Positions 16,643 to 24,231 of a stretch of 64,000 nucleotides of DNA are shown piece by piece. Source of the stretch: a virus; IMG/VR virus record IMGVR_UViG_3300044591_002420, positions 61,004 through 125,003 of that record; one strand, written 5' to 3'. Each line of letters begins with the position of its first letter. The stretch's first letter is position 1. A program made the position numbers and the translations under genes. The notes under the pieces are model-generated. The model was not told the origin of the DNA. It worked only from the letters and a program-made list of their open reading frames with translations, and searched no databases.

Positions 16643-16697
16643 CCACTTTCTGAACTGTCCACTAAGACCTCTTAGCTCTCTAGAGATATGTTATTCT
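16641..16697 (+). promoter_or_regulatory. Class A promoter (dyad 16641-16660, -10 TATTCT 16692-16697)
   Basis: GACCAC-N8-CTGTCC dyad overlapping the previous stop codon; 37 nt to TATTCT. TTG start 16721 is 24 nt after the -10. Confidence 0.65.
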
Positions 16698-16720
16698 TTA
16701 GATGAGCTAGGAGGTTTTTC

Positions 16721-16987
16721 TTGACCACAACACTCTACCACGCAACAACACCAAAAAAGGTACAAAAATACCATCAAACTGGTCACATTATCAAACCAGT
16801 TCGTGGATTTACAACTCTTGAAGCAGCCATGGCATGGGCAATGAAAACTCAACGATCGGTAATTCTTGAAATCTCAGGGAATGATTGTCATAAACTTCCA
16901 GATCATCACAATAAATTCGGAGAAGCGTGGTGGTTTGATGAAAATATCTCCACTTGGAAATGTATTGTTTCACCAGGAAAAGTTTAA
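16721..16987 (+). CDS. Small ADP-ribosyltransferase-fold-like protein, TTG start
   Basis: 88 aa. TTLYHATTPKKVQKYHQTGHI then GFTTLEAAMAWA and a SVILEIS strand: the order of an aromatic-H-[AG]-T loop, helix, and small hydrophobic strand recalls the first half of the ART/Tpt1 fold (LYHGTS-x-ENA-x-x-I). No obvious catalytic Glu in the usual context. TTG 16721 is taken as start because AGCTAGGAGG lies 7 nt upstream and it fits the promoter spacing. The functional class is tentative. Confidence 0.5.
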   Translation: MTTTLYHATTPKKVQKYHQTGHIIKPVRGFTTLEAAMAWAMKTQRSVILEISGNDCHKLPDHHNKFGEAWWFDENISTWKCIVSPGKV

Positions 16988-16993
16988 TTGATT

Positions 16994-17359
16994 ATGAAAT
17001 ACTGTTATTTTTTGTATGCTAGATCAAACAAAACTTTTACATTTAATCAAATTTCAACATTAGACCATGAAATTTCTGCTACGGACATTAGGGAATGGGA
17101 AAAATATCTTGATACAGAACACCCCGAAAGAGGTGAGTGGATGGTTGTTTCAATAACTCTTCTGTCAAAAACGAATGAGAATTCAGACGAGACGAATCCT
17201 TATGTTGTTCATAATGTCTCGCGTAATGAGAAAACATATTTTCCTTTCCGAAGTGATGCTGAAGCTTATTTTGATCTTCTTAAGGATGAATTGGGTTCTG
17301 GTTGTGAAATTGAGATGTGTATGATTATTAAGAAGCATGTCCCACCAGAAAGATTGTGA
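16994..17359 (+). CDS. Hypothetical protein
   Basis: 121 aa from ATG 16994 (in-frame TTG 16988 possible). YCYFLYARSNKTFTFNQ at the start, acidic middle, and GCEIEMCMIIKKHVPPERL at the end. The stop codon lies within a class A dyad. No family recognised. Confidence 0.65.
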   Translation: MKYCYFLYARSNKTFTFNQISTLDHEISATDIREWEKYLDTEHPERGEWMVVSITLLSKTNENSDETNPYVVHNVSRNEKTYFPFRSDAEAYFDLLKDELGSGCEIEMCMIIKKHVPPERL

Positions 17360-17414
17360 CGGTTTTTGATCTGACACACATCTTGATCCCTGTCGCCGTT
17401 CTATCCATTATTCT
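17357..17414 (+). promoter_or_regulatory. Class A promoter (dyad 17357-17376, -10 TATTCT 17409-17414)
   Basis: TGACGG-N8-CTGACA dyad including the previous TGA; 38 nt to TATTCT; ATG 17438 is 24 nt beyond. Confidence 0.65.
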
Positions 17415-17437
17415 TGATTAGTTATTGGAGAAAAACC

Positions 17438-17947
17438 ATGAACATTTTTGCAACTTCATCTTGCCCCGAACAATCAGCAATCGTTCTTCCTGATAAGCAC
17501 ATCAATAAGATGCCAACTGAATGTTGTCAGATGTTGGCATATGCCGCATCATCTTCTTACAATAACTACGGAACAATTCCAAAAATCAACGGTGAACCAT
17601 ATAAGACCACAAATATCGCTCATCTTAAGCATCCATGTACAAAATGGGCAGCAGAATCAATTCATAATGCTTCCTGGTTGATTTATCATGCGTTTATGTT
17701 GTGTGAAGAATTTGAGCGCCGATTTGGTCATAAACATGGAACTTATAATACTCTCATGGCAGCTTATGTGTTGTTTCCAGAAGGTCAATTTTCGTTGATA
17801 ACTCCATTTGTTCGCTCAATGGATGAAGTTTTTAAGTTTGATACTACCATTGATACGTTTATGGCATATAAGCTCTATCTTGCGAGTAAGCCATGGATTC
17901 AGGATAATTATATTCGTTTGCCCGAAAGGAAGCCGGAATGGATTTAA
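17438..17947 (+). CDS. Phage protein of the 'pyrimidine dimer DNA glycosylase'-annotated family
   Basis: 169 aa. MNIFATSSCPEQSAIVLPDKHINKM, ECCQMLAYA, YKTTNIAHLKHPCTKWA, WLIYHAFMLCEEFERRFGHKH: the pattern D-x-x-x-x-A-x-x-x-x-DKH-x-x-KM, HPC-x-x-W and ALC-EY/F-x-x-R(Y/F)G is that of a protein common in tailed phages and often labelled a pyrimidine-dimer glycosylase. The biochemical role is not something the sequence proves. GGAG lies before ATG 17438. The end overlaps the next LRV gene. Confidence 0.6.
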   Translation: MNIFATSSCPEQSAIVLPDKHINKMPTECCQMLAYAASSSYNNYGTIPKINGEPYKTTNIAHLKHPCTKWAAESIHNASWLIYHAFMLCEEFERRFGHKHGTYNTLMAAYVLFPEGQFSLITPFVRSMDEVFKFDTTIDTFMAYKLYLASKPWIQDNYIRLPERKPEWI

Positions 17948-18351
17948 ATTCTAAAATAATACAATCTAATAACCCAAACACTTCACCCGAAATCCTAGAT
18001 CAACTAGCAGCAGATCCGAGATATTGTGTTCGTATGGGTGTAGCAGAAAATCCAAACACATCGCCAGAAGTCTTAGAACAACTAGCGACCGATGATGATC
18101 TTTGGGTTCGTCGTGGTGTAGCACGAAATCCAAACACATCACCACATATTCTGGAATTATTGGCGACCGATAATTATTATATTGTTCTTTGGAACGTAGC
18201 ACTACATCCAAACACCTCACCAAAAGCACTAGAAATTCTAGCGACCGATATGGATTATTCTATCTGCCATAAAGTAACAGAAAATCCAAACACTCCACAA
18301 TACATTAAGAATTATATTAAAATTCAAGAACAGCTTAAGACACTTTCATAA
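17938..18351 (+). CDS. LRV-repeat protein (4 repeats plus cap)
   Basis: 137 aa, ATG 17938 overlapping the previous gene by 10 nt. Four repeats in which the second proline is often Ser (NPNTSPEILDQLAAD), ending in NPNTPQYIKNYIKIQEQL. This TSPE variant is shared with 22879, suggesting subgroups. The stop lies in a class A dyad spacer. Confidence 0.85.
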   Translation: MDLNSKIIQSNNPNTSPEILDQLAADPRYCVRMGVAENPNTSPEVLEQLATDDDLWVRRGVARNPNTSPHILELLATDNYYIVLWNVALHPNTSPKALEILATDMDYSICHKVTENPNTPQYIKNYIKIQEQLKTLS

Positions 18352-18394
18352 CTGTCACAATAACCACCCATTTCCACAATCCATCCGTTAAACC
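18338..18394 (+). promoter_or_regulatory. Class A promoter (dyad 18338-18357, weak -10 TAAACC)
   Basis: AGACAC-N8-CTGTCA dyad; TAAACC at the 37-nt position is a poor -10 but ATG 18417 lies at the usual distance (23 nt). Confidence 0.5.
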
Positions 18395-18416
18395 ACAAAC
18401 TGTATCTGAGATTACC

Positions 18417-19097
18417 ATGAATTCTTCTGAAATCACAACCGCTGTTAGTGAAGCGCTTCAACGACATATCCCTCTTATTGTTGAAGAAGTAACAACAAAG
18501 CTAATCAAGAAAGAAAAATGGGAAGATTATAGTGTTGAGAAACTATCTGCGATGGCAGTGAGTGAAGATTACAAGCAAAGATGTTCTGCCGCAGCACATC
18601 CAAGAACACCCATGGAAATCATTTATAAGCTGCTTGAGGATCCGAATCATAATGTTAGGTTAGCAGTAGGACGAAATCCTAATATTCCACTCATCACTCT
18701 TAGCTCACTTTCATTATATCCATCTTTAATCAAAAGACTTAAAACTGAGGGGAATTTAAATCAAATTATGGAGTTTTTTGATGAAGCTAAAGCCAATAAA
18801 AGCACCCGACGAAGCTTTAGAATGTTGATTGAAGAAAGAATTATGAATGGTGATTTTGATGACGAGCTTAACAACGGTGTTGACGGATCGCGTGGAATTT
18901 TTAACTTGAATACACCAGCCAAATCACTTATTAATTGGACTAAAAATACTTCAGATTTTTATTATGATTTTAGATTTTTATGTAAACTCATGATTAAATA
19001 TCGGTTCAAAAGATTCCTCCAAACTGCAACGCCAGACGAAAAAGAGTTATTGATCCATCTTATGCCAACATTAGCAAGTTTTATGACCACTCCATAA
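18417..19097 (+). CDS. Diverged LRV-containing protein
   Basis: 226 aa. Starts MNSSEITTAVSEALQRHIPLIVEEV, an N-terminus echoed by the short gene at 25425. Residues ~45-95 carry two degenerate LRV units (HPRTPMEIIYKLLEDPNHNVRLAVGRNPNIPLITL). The rest is helical and basic, without repeats. It ends in a class A dyad. Confidence 0.65.
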   Translation: MNSSEITTAVSEALQRHIPLIVEEVTTKLIKKEKWEDYSVEKLSAMAVSEDYKQRCSAAAHPRTPMEIIYKLLEDPNHNVRLAVGRNPNIPLITLSSLSLYPSLIKRLKTEGNLNQIMEFFDEAKANKSTRRSFRMLIEERIMNGDFDDELNNGVDGSRGIFNLNTPAKSLINWTKNTSDFYYDFRFLCKLMIKYRFKRFLQTATPDEKELLIHLMPTLASFMTTP

Positions 19098-19142
19098 ACT
19101 GTCACACCACAAACAGAAGATCAGCGTTTCCTGACTTACACT
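19085..19142 (+). promoter_or_regulatory. Class A promoter (dyad 19085-19104, -10 TACACT 19137-19142)
   Basis: GACCAC-TCCATAAA-CTGTCA dyad across the upstream stop; 38 nt to TACACT; ATG 19167 25 nt beyond. Confidence 0.65.
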
Positions 19143-19166
19143 GTATGAGTCTTCAACCAGCTTCGT

Positions 19167-19379
19167 ATGACCTTCTCAGAATTCCGCCGAAACGCAAAAA
19201 ACTCTGCAATCCATAATCCTTCGCGTTCTTATGGGCAAGCTATTATGGATTATCTTTGTGGTGTTTCGCCTAATCTTTATGATCAAATTCCCGATGAGGC
19301 AAATCCCACTCAAGATGATTCACGATCTGATGCCTTTTTTGATTTTGTTAAGGACAATTGGGGTCAAGATCTGAGTTAA
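19167..19379 (+). CDS. Hypothetical protein
   Basis: 70 aa; TFSEFRRNAKNSAIHNPSRSYGQAIMDYL and an acidic Asp-rich second half (QDDSRSDAFFDFVKDNWGQDL). Fits class A start spacing. No family recognised. Confidence 0.6.
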   Translation: MTFSEFRRNAKNSAIHNPSRSYGQAIMDYLCGVSPNLYDQIPDEANPTQDDSRSDAFFDFVKDNWGQDLS

Positions 19380-19411
19380 AGTAAATTCATTCAATTTCAC
19401 GGTATTTGATT

Positions 19412-19597
19412 ATGTACAATGTAACATCGCGCCAAGTAACAACCAAAGTTATTAATCTTTCTCTTGATGGTGAACTAGCAAGAAATTTGGCTAGACTTAT
19501 TGAAACTCATTTTGATTTCGTTAAGGATTTGGGATTTGATCCTAAAATACGTCTTGAACTTGAAAATCTCGCTAATTCTCTCAAGGGACATCTTTAA
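19412..19597 (+). CDS. Hypothetical protein
   Basis: 61 aa from ATG 19412 (context TTTGATTATG). Helical, with SLDGELARNLARLIETHFDFVKDLG. Two bases before the next gene. No family recognised. Confidence 0.6.
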   Translation: MYNVTSRQVTTKVINLSLDGELARNLARLIETHFDFVKDLGFDPKIRLELENLANSLKGHL

Positions 19598-19599
19598 TC

Positions 19600-19785
19600 A
19601 TGAATCTCTCTGGCTACATGATCTTTAATGATTATAACATGCTCGTACAACCAGAGCGATGTTATCTCGTGAAAGCTTCTGATATTATTGATGAAGGGCC
19701 TTGTTCTCCCGGAATCAATGAAGCCAAACAAAAAGGCATTAAACTATCCACACTTTTTGATCTTCTTCCCAACATTCAACAATGA
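19600..19785 (+). CDS. Hypothetical protein
   Basis: 61 aa, soluble; LSGYMIFNDYNMLVQPERCYLV then SPGINEAKQKGIKLSTLF. Stop overlaps the next ATG (ATGA). No family recognised. Confidence 0.6.
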   Translation: MNLSGYMIFNDYNMLVQPERCYLVKASDIIDEGPCSPGINEAKQKGIKLSTLFDLLPNIQQ

Positions 19786-20111
19786 TTCAAACTACCGTAC
19801 AAAAAACAGAATACTGGATTCTTGGAGCAATTCAACGTTTTAAATTTCTTGGTATTATCAAGGGCACCTTTTTTGACAATAAACTGTCTACACTACCAGA
19901 AGATCTTGACTGGTGGGAACTTGATGGTACACGAGAGGAATGGTGTGATTCAGATATCCTCAAAAGAAAAATGAATGAGTTTTTTAATGAGCTTTATCCG
20001 ATAGAAAAGGTTATTATGATTAATAATTTGGGTTATTTCTTTATTGGTGGGGAAGTAAGAACTCAATTTATGAGATCTGCATTTTCTAATCTTTATGATG
20101 GTAAATCATGA
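19782..20111 (+). CDS. Hypothetical protein
   Basis: 109 aa, acidic middle (EDLDWWELDGTREEWCDSDI). Translationally coupled on both sides (ATGA overlaps at 19782 and 20108). No family recognised. Confidence 0.6.
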   Translation: MIQTTVQKTEYWILGAIQRFKFLGIIKGTFFDNKLSTLPEDLDWWELDGTREEWCDSDILKRKMNEFFNELYPIEKVIMINNLGYFFIGGEVRTQFMRSAFSNLYDGKS

Positions 20112-20335
20112 GCACAACATTTTTAAAAAGTAATCAAATCACGATCGGTTCAAAATGGAAGCGTGTTGATGGTTCTAAACAAATTGTAACAATTGACAAT
20201 ATTAAGAATTATCCAGCTTCCGATCACGAATTAAGCAATTGGTGTTATGTTTATTATTCCTGGGAAGAAAATGAACAGACTATGAGTGATCATAGAGATC
20301 ATCTCAGTTTTCAATGTCGCTATTGTCCATTATGA
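20108..20335 (+). CDS. Hypothetical protein
   Basis: 75 aa, ends FQCRYCPL before TGA 20333-20335. The same frame stays open for another 65 codons past this TGA (see next entry), so stop readthrough cannot be excluded. No family recognised. Confidence 0.55.
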   Translation: MSTTFLKSNQITIGSKWKRVDGSKQIVTIDNIKNYPASDHELSNWCYVYYSWEENEQTMSDHRDHLSFQCRYCPL

Positions 20336-20533
20336 CCCAAGCACAATATAGGCGTTTCTGTTATTAAAGCCCGTTCTTTCGTTAATAATCTTCTCAAAAA
20401 GTATCATCAACAACGTATTGATTTAGAGATTGTTAAAGTCTGGTGTTATCGGAAACATCATCCGAGACATAAGACTTTTTATGCCTGTTATCCCGATGAA
20501 CCGAACAGATGGATCAAGTGTGACGGTTATTGA
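20332..20533 (+). pseudogene. Frame-disrupted small gene (or programmed +1 shift)
   Basis: ATG 20332 overlaps the upstream TGA in the standard ATGA manner but reads only 11 codons (MTQAQYRRFCY) before TAA. The +1 frame then continues, protein-like, to TGA 20531-20533: VIKARSFVNNLLKKYHQQ, then KVWCYRKHHPRHKTFYAC and CDGY. That long frame has no ATG/GTG/TTG of its own near its start. A +1 shift around the CTGTTATTAAA stretch would join both into a 66-68 aa protein. Either a real +1 frameshift, a mutation, or a sequencing indel. Confidence 0.55.
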
Positions 20534-20577
20534 ACTGTCCACTCACCCATCAGTTTTTCTCTGTTCCCCGTTAGTAT
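20521..20577 (+). promoter_or_regulatory. Class A promoter (dyad 20521-20540, -10 TAGTAT 20572-20577)
   Basis: TGACGG-N8-CTGTCC dyad covering the preceding TGA; 37 nt to TAGTAT; ATG 20601 24 nt beyond. Confidence 0.7.
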
Positions 20578-20600
20578 ATTACTAATTCCACGAAACCACC

Positions 20601-20885
20601 ATGAACCCGATCACAGCAAAGGAGCCAACCATGAACCCGATCACCGCAGAAGAAGCACGATCCTTGGCAGAGGATGTTGTTGAGACACTAGACAAAATTT
20701 ATGATCATATTCGTGAATACGCCAAAAAACATGATAACACTGGTTATTTTGTAAAATGTTTTCAAGCTAAACGGATTAAAGCTGAATTAGAAAGAAATGG
20801 TTACTACGTTAGTGCATCAGAGAAGCAAACAGAATGTGATGGCCGTATGATTTATTTGTATATTAGCTGGGATAAAGAAACATGA
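20601..20885 (+). CDS. Hypothetical protein with duplicated start segment
   Basis: 94 aa. The first codons are duplicated: ACCATGAACCCGATCAC occurs at 20598 and 20628, giving MNPITAKEPTMNPITAEEA; ATG 20631 is an alternative start. The remainder is a helical acidic domain (ARSLAEDVVETLDKIYDHI) followed by a basic region and a C-terminal strand. ATG 20601 fits the class A spacing. No family. Confidence 0.6.
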   Translation: MNPITAKEPTMNPITAEEARSLAEDVVETLDKIYDHIREYAKKHDNTGYFVKCFQAKRIKAELERNGYYVSASEKQTECDGRMIYLYISWDKET

Positions 20886-20938
20886 AAAAACAAGATCTCA
20901 TTGAAATTCTAAGCCGACTTCCTGACGATTTGGAATAA
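20882..20938 (+). CDS. Micro-ORF (18 aa)
   Basis: 18 codons (MKKQDLIEILSRLPDDLE), an amphipathic helix, linked by ATGA to the upstream gene. Small but protein-like. Confidence 0.35.
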   Translation: MKKQDLIEILSRLPDDLE

Positions 20939-21000
20939 TGGAAAATCTACTTTTTGTAGTGATCTCAACATCACCCTCATTGAATTCACCAAACCAATGA
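20938..21000 (+). CDS. Micro-ORF (20 aa)
   Basis: 20 codons sharing one base with the previous stop (TAATG) and overlapping the next start (ATGA). The coupling on both sides is suggestive; composition is not. Confidence 0.25.
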   Translation: MENLLFVVISTSPSLNSPNQ

Positions 21001-21473
21001 ACCAAAAACAACAACTGATTCAACAAATCCAATCTCTTGAAGAACAACTGAAGACTACAAAAGAGCAACTGAAGAATCTCAAAGTCAAACCAGAAGACGC
21101 TGATATTGGTGACGTACTAGAAGACGGTTCAATCGTTTTTCTACGAGGTGATAATTTTATTATCGTTATGGCTAATCCAGAATTTGACTTATTTTGTCAA
21201 TATGACGACTCAATGGCGAATTATTTTGCATCTAAAGTGTGGAATGATCGTTCCATCGCCGAATGGTTTCTTCCTGATGTCAATCTTATGAAACGGGCGA
21301 TGCTTGTGCTACCAAATATGTTTAAAAACGAATATTATTGGACATCAAGTAAAGGTAAAGTGGATTTTAATCGTCAAAAGATTTTATGGTGCAATGGAGT
21401 TGTTCGGGGTTCAGAATCTACCGCTGGGGCTGATCTTTTTTATATGCGAGCCTTCAGGGTAATTCATTTTTGA
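20997..21473 (+). CDS. DUF1566/Lcl-like domain protein with coiled coil
   Basis: 158 aa. Residues 1-32 are a Gln/Lys/Glu coiled coil (QQLIQQIQSLEEQLKTTKEQ). The C-terminal part has EYYWTSSKG, a WCNG turn and a YMRAFRVI ending, the pattern of DUF1566/Lcl C-type-lectin-like domains (YWSS ... G ... VRxVR). Such domains occur in surface or structural proteins; the role here is unknown. Confidence 0.6.
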   Translation: MNQKQQLIQQIQSLEEQLKTTKEQLKNLKVKPEDADIGDVLEDGSIVFLRGDNFIIVMANPEFDLFCQYDDSMANYFASKVWNDRSIAEWFLPDVNLMKRAMLVLPNMFKNEYYWTSSKGKVDFNRQKILWCNGVVRGSESTAGADLFYMRAFRVIHF

Positions 21474-21477
21474 TAAC

Positions 21478-22518
21478 ATGGCTAAGAGTGATCAGCTTAT
21501 TCCAAAAATTCCCGAAGAAGCGTCTTCTGCGATTGATCTAGCCAAGAAAACAACAGACAGAGCTGTTCTTATCGCTCTTTCAAAACATAGTAATAATGAT
21601 GTAAGATTCTTTGTTGCTGAAAATCGTTACACTCCTATTGAGGTTCTCAGAGAACTTTCAAAGGATTGTTATTTTACTGTTCGGCTTAAAGTTGCGGGAA
21701 ATCCTTCAACTCCTTCGGATGTTTTAGAGAATATTATGGAAAATGATATTTCTCTTAAGGCAGCAGTGGAAAATAATCTTTCTTATAAAAGTAAAGATAA
21801 AGAAGAAGTTCAGGCTTTTCTTAAGAACATTAGTATAACTGATGCCAAAAATTTAGCGGAAAATATTAATACTCCTCCTGAGACACTTATTAAACTTGCC
21901 GGGCATAAAAATTCATATGTTACTCTTCTGCTATCTCGTAATCCCAATACTCCAGCAGAAGCTCTTAAAATTCTTGCAACCCTTGATGACCGTATTGTAA
22001 GAAATTATGTGTTTGATCATAATAATTCGTCAGCAGAAACCTTAGCTATTATTGATTGTATAGACGGTTTTACTACAGGAGAATATAGGATTCTTTACGA
22101 TAAACAGGCCCGTATTATTGAAAAATACAAAAGAGAAGAAACACAAAGAGTTACACAACGAGAACAAGAACAGAAACAACTAAAAGAAAAAGAAGAAAAA
22201 CTCCAGAGTGAATTAGAACATAGGCAAGAATCTCAAAGAATTCTCGCAATTATTAGTAATCCCGAAACACCTATTGAAGAATTATTAAAATACAGCTATC
22301 GTGAAGAAATCATTAACAACCCAACCTATAGGAGATACCTAAATCTCAATAAGACAGACCCAACTGATTTAGAAATTCTAGATTTTTTAGATTGGGTCTA
22401 TAATGCAGACACAGAAAAACTAGAAGCCTTTGCTGCACTAGATTTATCTAAGAAATTATCATTGTGGGAAAAACTAATTCTGTTCTTTAAAAATCTCTTT
22501 AACGGAAAAACATTATGA
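21478..22518 (+). CDS. Long diverged LRV protein with coiled coil
   Basis: 346 aa. Degenerate LRV units at ~55-110 (RYTPIEVLRELSKD, NPSTPSDVLENIMEN) and ~130-190 (NINTPPETLIKLAGH, NPNTPAEALKILATL), then a ~55-residue charged coiled coil (ERVTQREQEQKQLKEKEEKL region), another NPETPIEELL unit and a hydrophobic/basic C-terminus (KLSLWEKLILFFKNLF). This is the most diverged family member and may represent an older copy. Overlaps the next membrane gene (ATGA). Confidence 0.7.
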   Translation: MAKSDQLIPKIPEEASSAIDLAKKTTDRAVLIALSKHSNNDVRFFVAENRYTPIEVLRELSKDCYFTVRLKVAGNPSTPSDVLENIMENDISLKAAVENNLSYKSKDKEEVQAFLKNISITDAKNLAENINTPPETLIKLAGHKNSYVTLLLSRNPNTPAEALKILATLDDRIVRNYVFDHNNSSAETLAIIDCIDGFTTGEYRILYDKQARIIEKYKREETQRVTQREQEQKQLKEKEEKLQSELEHRQESQRILAIISNPETPIEELLKYSYREEIINNPTYRRYLNLNKTDPTDLEILDFLDWVYNADTEKLEAFAALDLSKKLSLWEKLILFFKNLFNGKTL

Positions 22519-22796
22519 ATCGTTTTGAAAATCTTCTACTTGGTTTAGGTATTGCTGCTTTTATAGGATTGATTATTGCGATGGTCGTTCTCAACTATAA
22601 TTTCGAAAAGAATTATGTTGCAACGAATGATTGCCATCTCACCGGAAATACTAAAACCGAAGAATACTCATATTGGGTTACTACAGATGTAGATACCGGA
22701 GCTGGTTTTGTTGATTATGGCGAATACTCCACTTATGAGTATTATTGTAATGTCACCGGAAGCAATAAATGGTTTATGTATCGGTTTGACGACTGA
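22515..22796 (+). CDS. Small membrane protein
   Basis: 93 aa. One transmembrane segment (residues ~7-28, LLLGLGIAAFIGLIIAMVVL) followed by a Tyr/Thr-rich soluble domain with CHLTG and YYCNVTG, two Cys that could pair. Probably exposed outside the cytoplasm (inference). Function unknown. Confidence 0.6.
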   Translation: MNRFENLLLGLGIAAFIGLIIAMVVLNYNFEKNYVATNDCHLTGNTKTEEYSYWVTTDVDTGAGFVDYGEYSTYEYYCNVTGSNKWFMYRFDD

Positions 22797-22853
22797 TGCC
22801 ACTTTGAAAGCTGTCCACCACTGAGTTCTCAGCCACGTTATTGGTGCTATAGT
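22797..22853 (+). promoter_or_regulatory. Class A promoter (dyad 22797-22816, -10 TATAGT 22848-22853)
   Basis: TGCCAC-N8-CTGTCC; 37 nt to TATAGT; ATG 22879 26 nt beyond. The dyad starts 1 nt after the upstream stop. Confidence 0.7.
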
Positions 22854-22878
22854 ACATTCTACCAACAAGGAGTTTTTA

Positions 22879-23283
22879 ATGTCAATCACAACTGAACAAC
22901 TAAAAGAGATTTTCAATAAAGTTCTTTCGGAAATTGAAAATCTAAATGTTGCGAACCTTTCTTATTTTGAAAAGAAATCGCTAGCTTGTGATCCCAAAAC
23001 CTCACCGGAAATCTTAGCAGTTCTGGCTACCGATGAGGATTCTCTTGTTCGTTATTTGGTAGCAAGAAATCCAAACACACCACCAAAAGTCCTAGAACAA
23101 CTAGCGACCGATGTGGAATATTGGATTCGTTGTTGTGTAGCAAAACATCCAAACTATGAAAAAGCTACTGTAAGGGTTCCAGATCTATCTGTGGCTGAAT
23201 ATAATGCCCTAAAAGAACTACTCAAAAATACACAAAATCAAAGTCTAAAATCTCTTTCCATCAAACTAGGAGTCATTCAATGA
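22879..23283 (+). CDS. LRV-containing protein without the usual cap
   Basis: 134 aa. N-terminal helical region, then two LRV repeats (DPKTSPEILAVLATD, NPNTPPKVLEQLATD) and a broken third (HPNYEKATV), followed by a different C-terminus (DLSVAEYNALKELLKNTQ). An example of repeat DNA embedded in an unrelated gene. AAGGAG before the ATG. ATGA overlap with the lipoprotein. Confidence 0.75.
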   Translation: MSITTEQLKEIFNKVLSEIENLNVANLSYFEKKSLACDPKTSPEILAVLATDEDSLVRYLVARNPNTPPKVLEQLATDVEYWIRCCVAKHPNYEKATVRVPDLSVAEYNALKELLKNTQNQSLKSLSIKLGVIQ

Positions 23284-23540
23284 TCAAACGAATTATTGCA
23301 ATTTCAATCTGTGCTCTGCTTCTTACTTCATGCACACAGCTCGACCGAACAACTCGCATTCTGGAAGATCAAGGTTATTCAAATATTCAGACACACAGTT
23401 TCGGATTTATGCAACTGTTTCAGTGTTCTGAAGATGACACTTTTAGAACACCCTTTACTGCTGAATCATCCACAGGTCGGCAAGTTACCGGAGTTGTCTG
23501 TTCCGGTATTCTTAAAGGTGCCACCGTTCGTTTTGGTTGA
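23280..23540 (+). CDS. Small lipoprotein
   Basis: 86 aa. Signal peptide IKRIIAISICALLLTSC with a lipobox (LLTS-C, Cys ~18). Mature part has two further Cys (FQCSEDD, VVCSG). Predicted to be lipidated in the host envelope; phage lipoproteins of this size often act in superinfection exclusion, but that is inference. Confidence 0.75.
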   Translation: MIKRIIAISICALLLTSCTQLDRTTRILEDQGYSNIQTHSFGFMQLFQCSEDDTFRTPFTAESSTGRQVTGVVCSGILKGATVRFG

Positions 23541-23549
23541 GGAACTATT

Positions 23550-23930
23550 ATGAACATCACTGAGCACATTCAAAAAGCAAACGAAAACTTTATCAAACAA
23601 AGAGAAGCCTATTATCAGGAGATGAGAGTTATTGCTGAAGAATACACAAAAGAAGTTATTACTCCTTTCTGTGAACGTTATAATTTGACTTATGATTTTT
23701 CCGATCATCCTTTCGCAGCAGAACGAGGATTTTGGTATAATGGTGGTGCTAAGAATTATTACGTCAATAGAAAAGAGTACGCTCTAGAACGATATCCTAA
23801 AATCTTCTCAGGGTTTCCTGATTCATTTTGGGATGAATTGCATCAGATTTATGATACGACTTATTCGGGATGTCCAGACCGAGGAAGTGATACTATTTTT
23901 GATAATTTTTGCTCTTCTGTTTCAAAATGA
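23550..23930 (+). CDS. Hypothetical protein
   Basis: 126 aa, aromatic-rich (YYQEMRVIAEEYTKEVITPF, FWYNGGAKNYYVNR, FPDSFWDELHQIYDTTY). Looks like a compact helical protein. Coupled to the next gene by ATGA. No family recognised. Confidence 0.65.
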   Translation: MNITEHIQKANENFIKQREAYYQEMRVIAEEYTKEVITPFCERYNLTYDFSDHPFAAERGFWYNGGAKNYYVNRKEYALERYPKIFSGFPDSFWDELHQIYDTTYSGCPDRGSDTIFDNFCSSVSK

Positions 23931-24160
23931 TAATCCCTCTAGGATCAAACCAAAACGAAAAAATTCTATCCAACGGCAATAAGATTCTCTTTTCTTATTC
24001 AAAACCTGTTGCCGCTTTTGTTGTTGGAGAAGGCTATGTGAGAACTTATGATCCATGTTCTTATACAACGAATTCTCACATCAATAAATGGACAGAAAAC
24101 AATGCCTGTGCTCTCGTACCACAAAAACGGATTGACGAGATCCTACATGCCGGTTCATAA
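23927..24160 (+). CDS. Hypothetical protein
   Basis: 77 aa from ATG 23927. Beta-rich (PVAAFVVGEGYVRTYDPCSYTT). The stop lies in a class A dyad. No family recognised. Confidence 0.6.
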   Translation: MIIPLGSNQNEKILSNGNKILFSYSKPVAAFVVGEGYVRTYDPCSYTTNSHINKWTENNACALVPQKRIDEILHAGS

Positions 24161-24205
24161 ACTGTCACATCTATCAGTCAAACATAATCATTCATAGTCT
24201 ACAAT
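24148..24205 (+). promoter_or_regulatory. Class A promoter (dyad 24148-24167, -10 TACAAT 24200-24205)
   Basis: TGCCGG-N8-CTGTCA; 38 nt to TACAAT; ATG 24232 27 nt beyond; upstream TAA in the spacer. Confidence 0.65.
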
Positions 24206-24231
24206 AAAAACATCCATTCCACTATTCGGAA

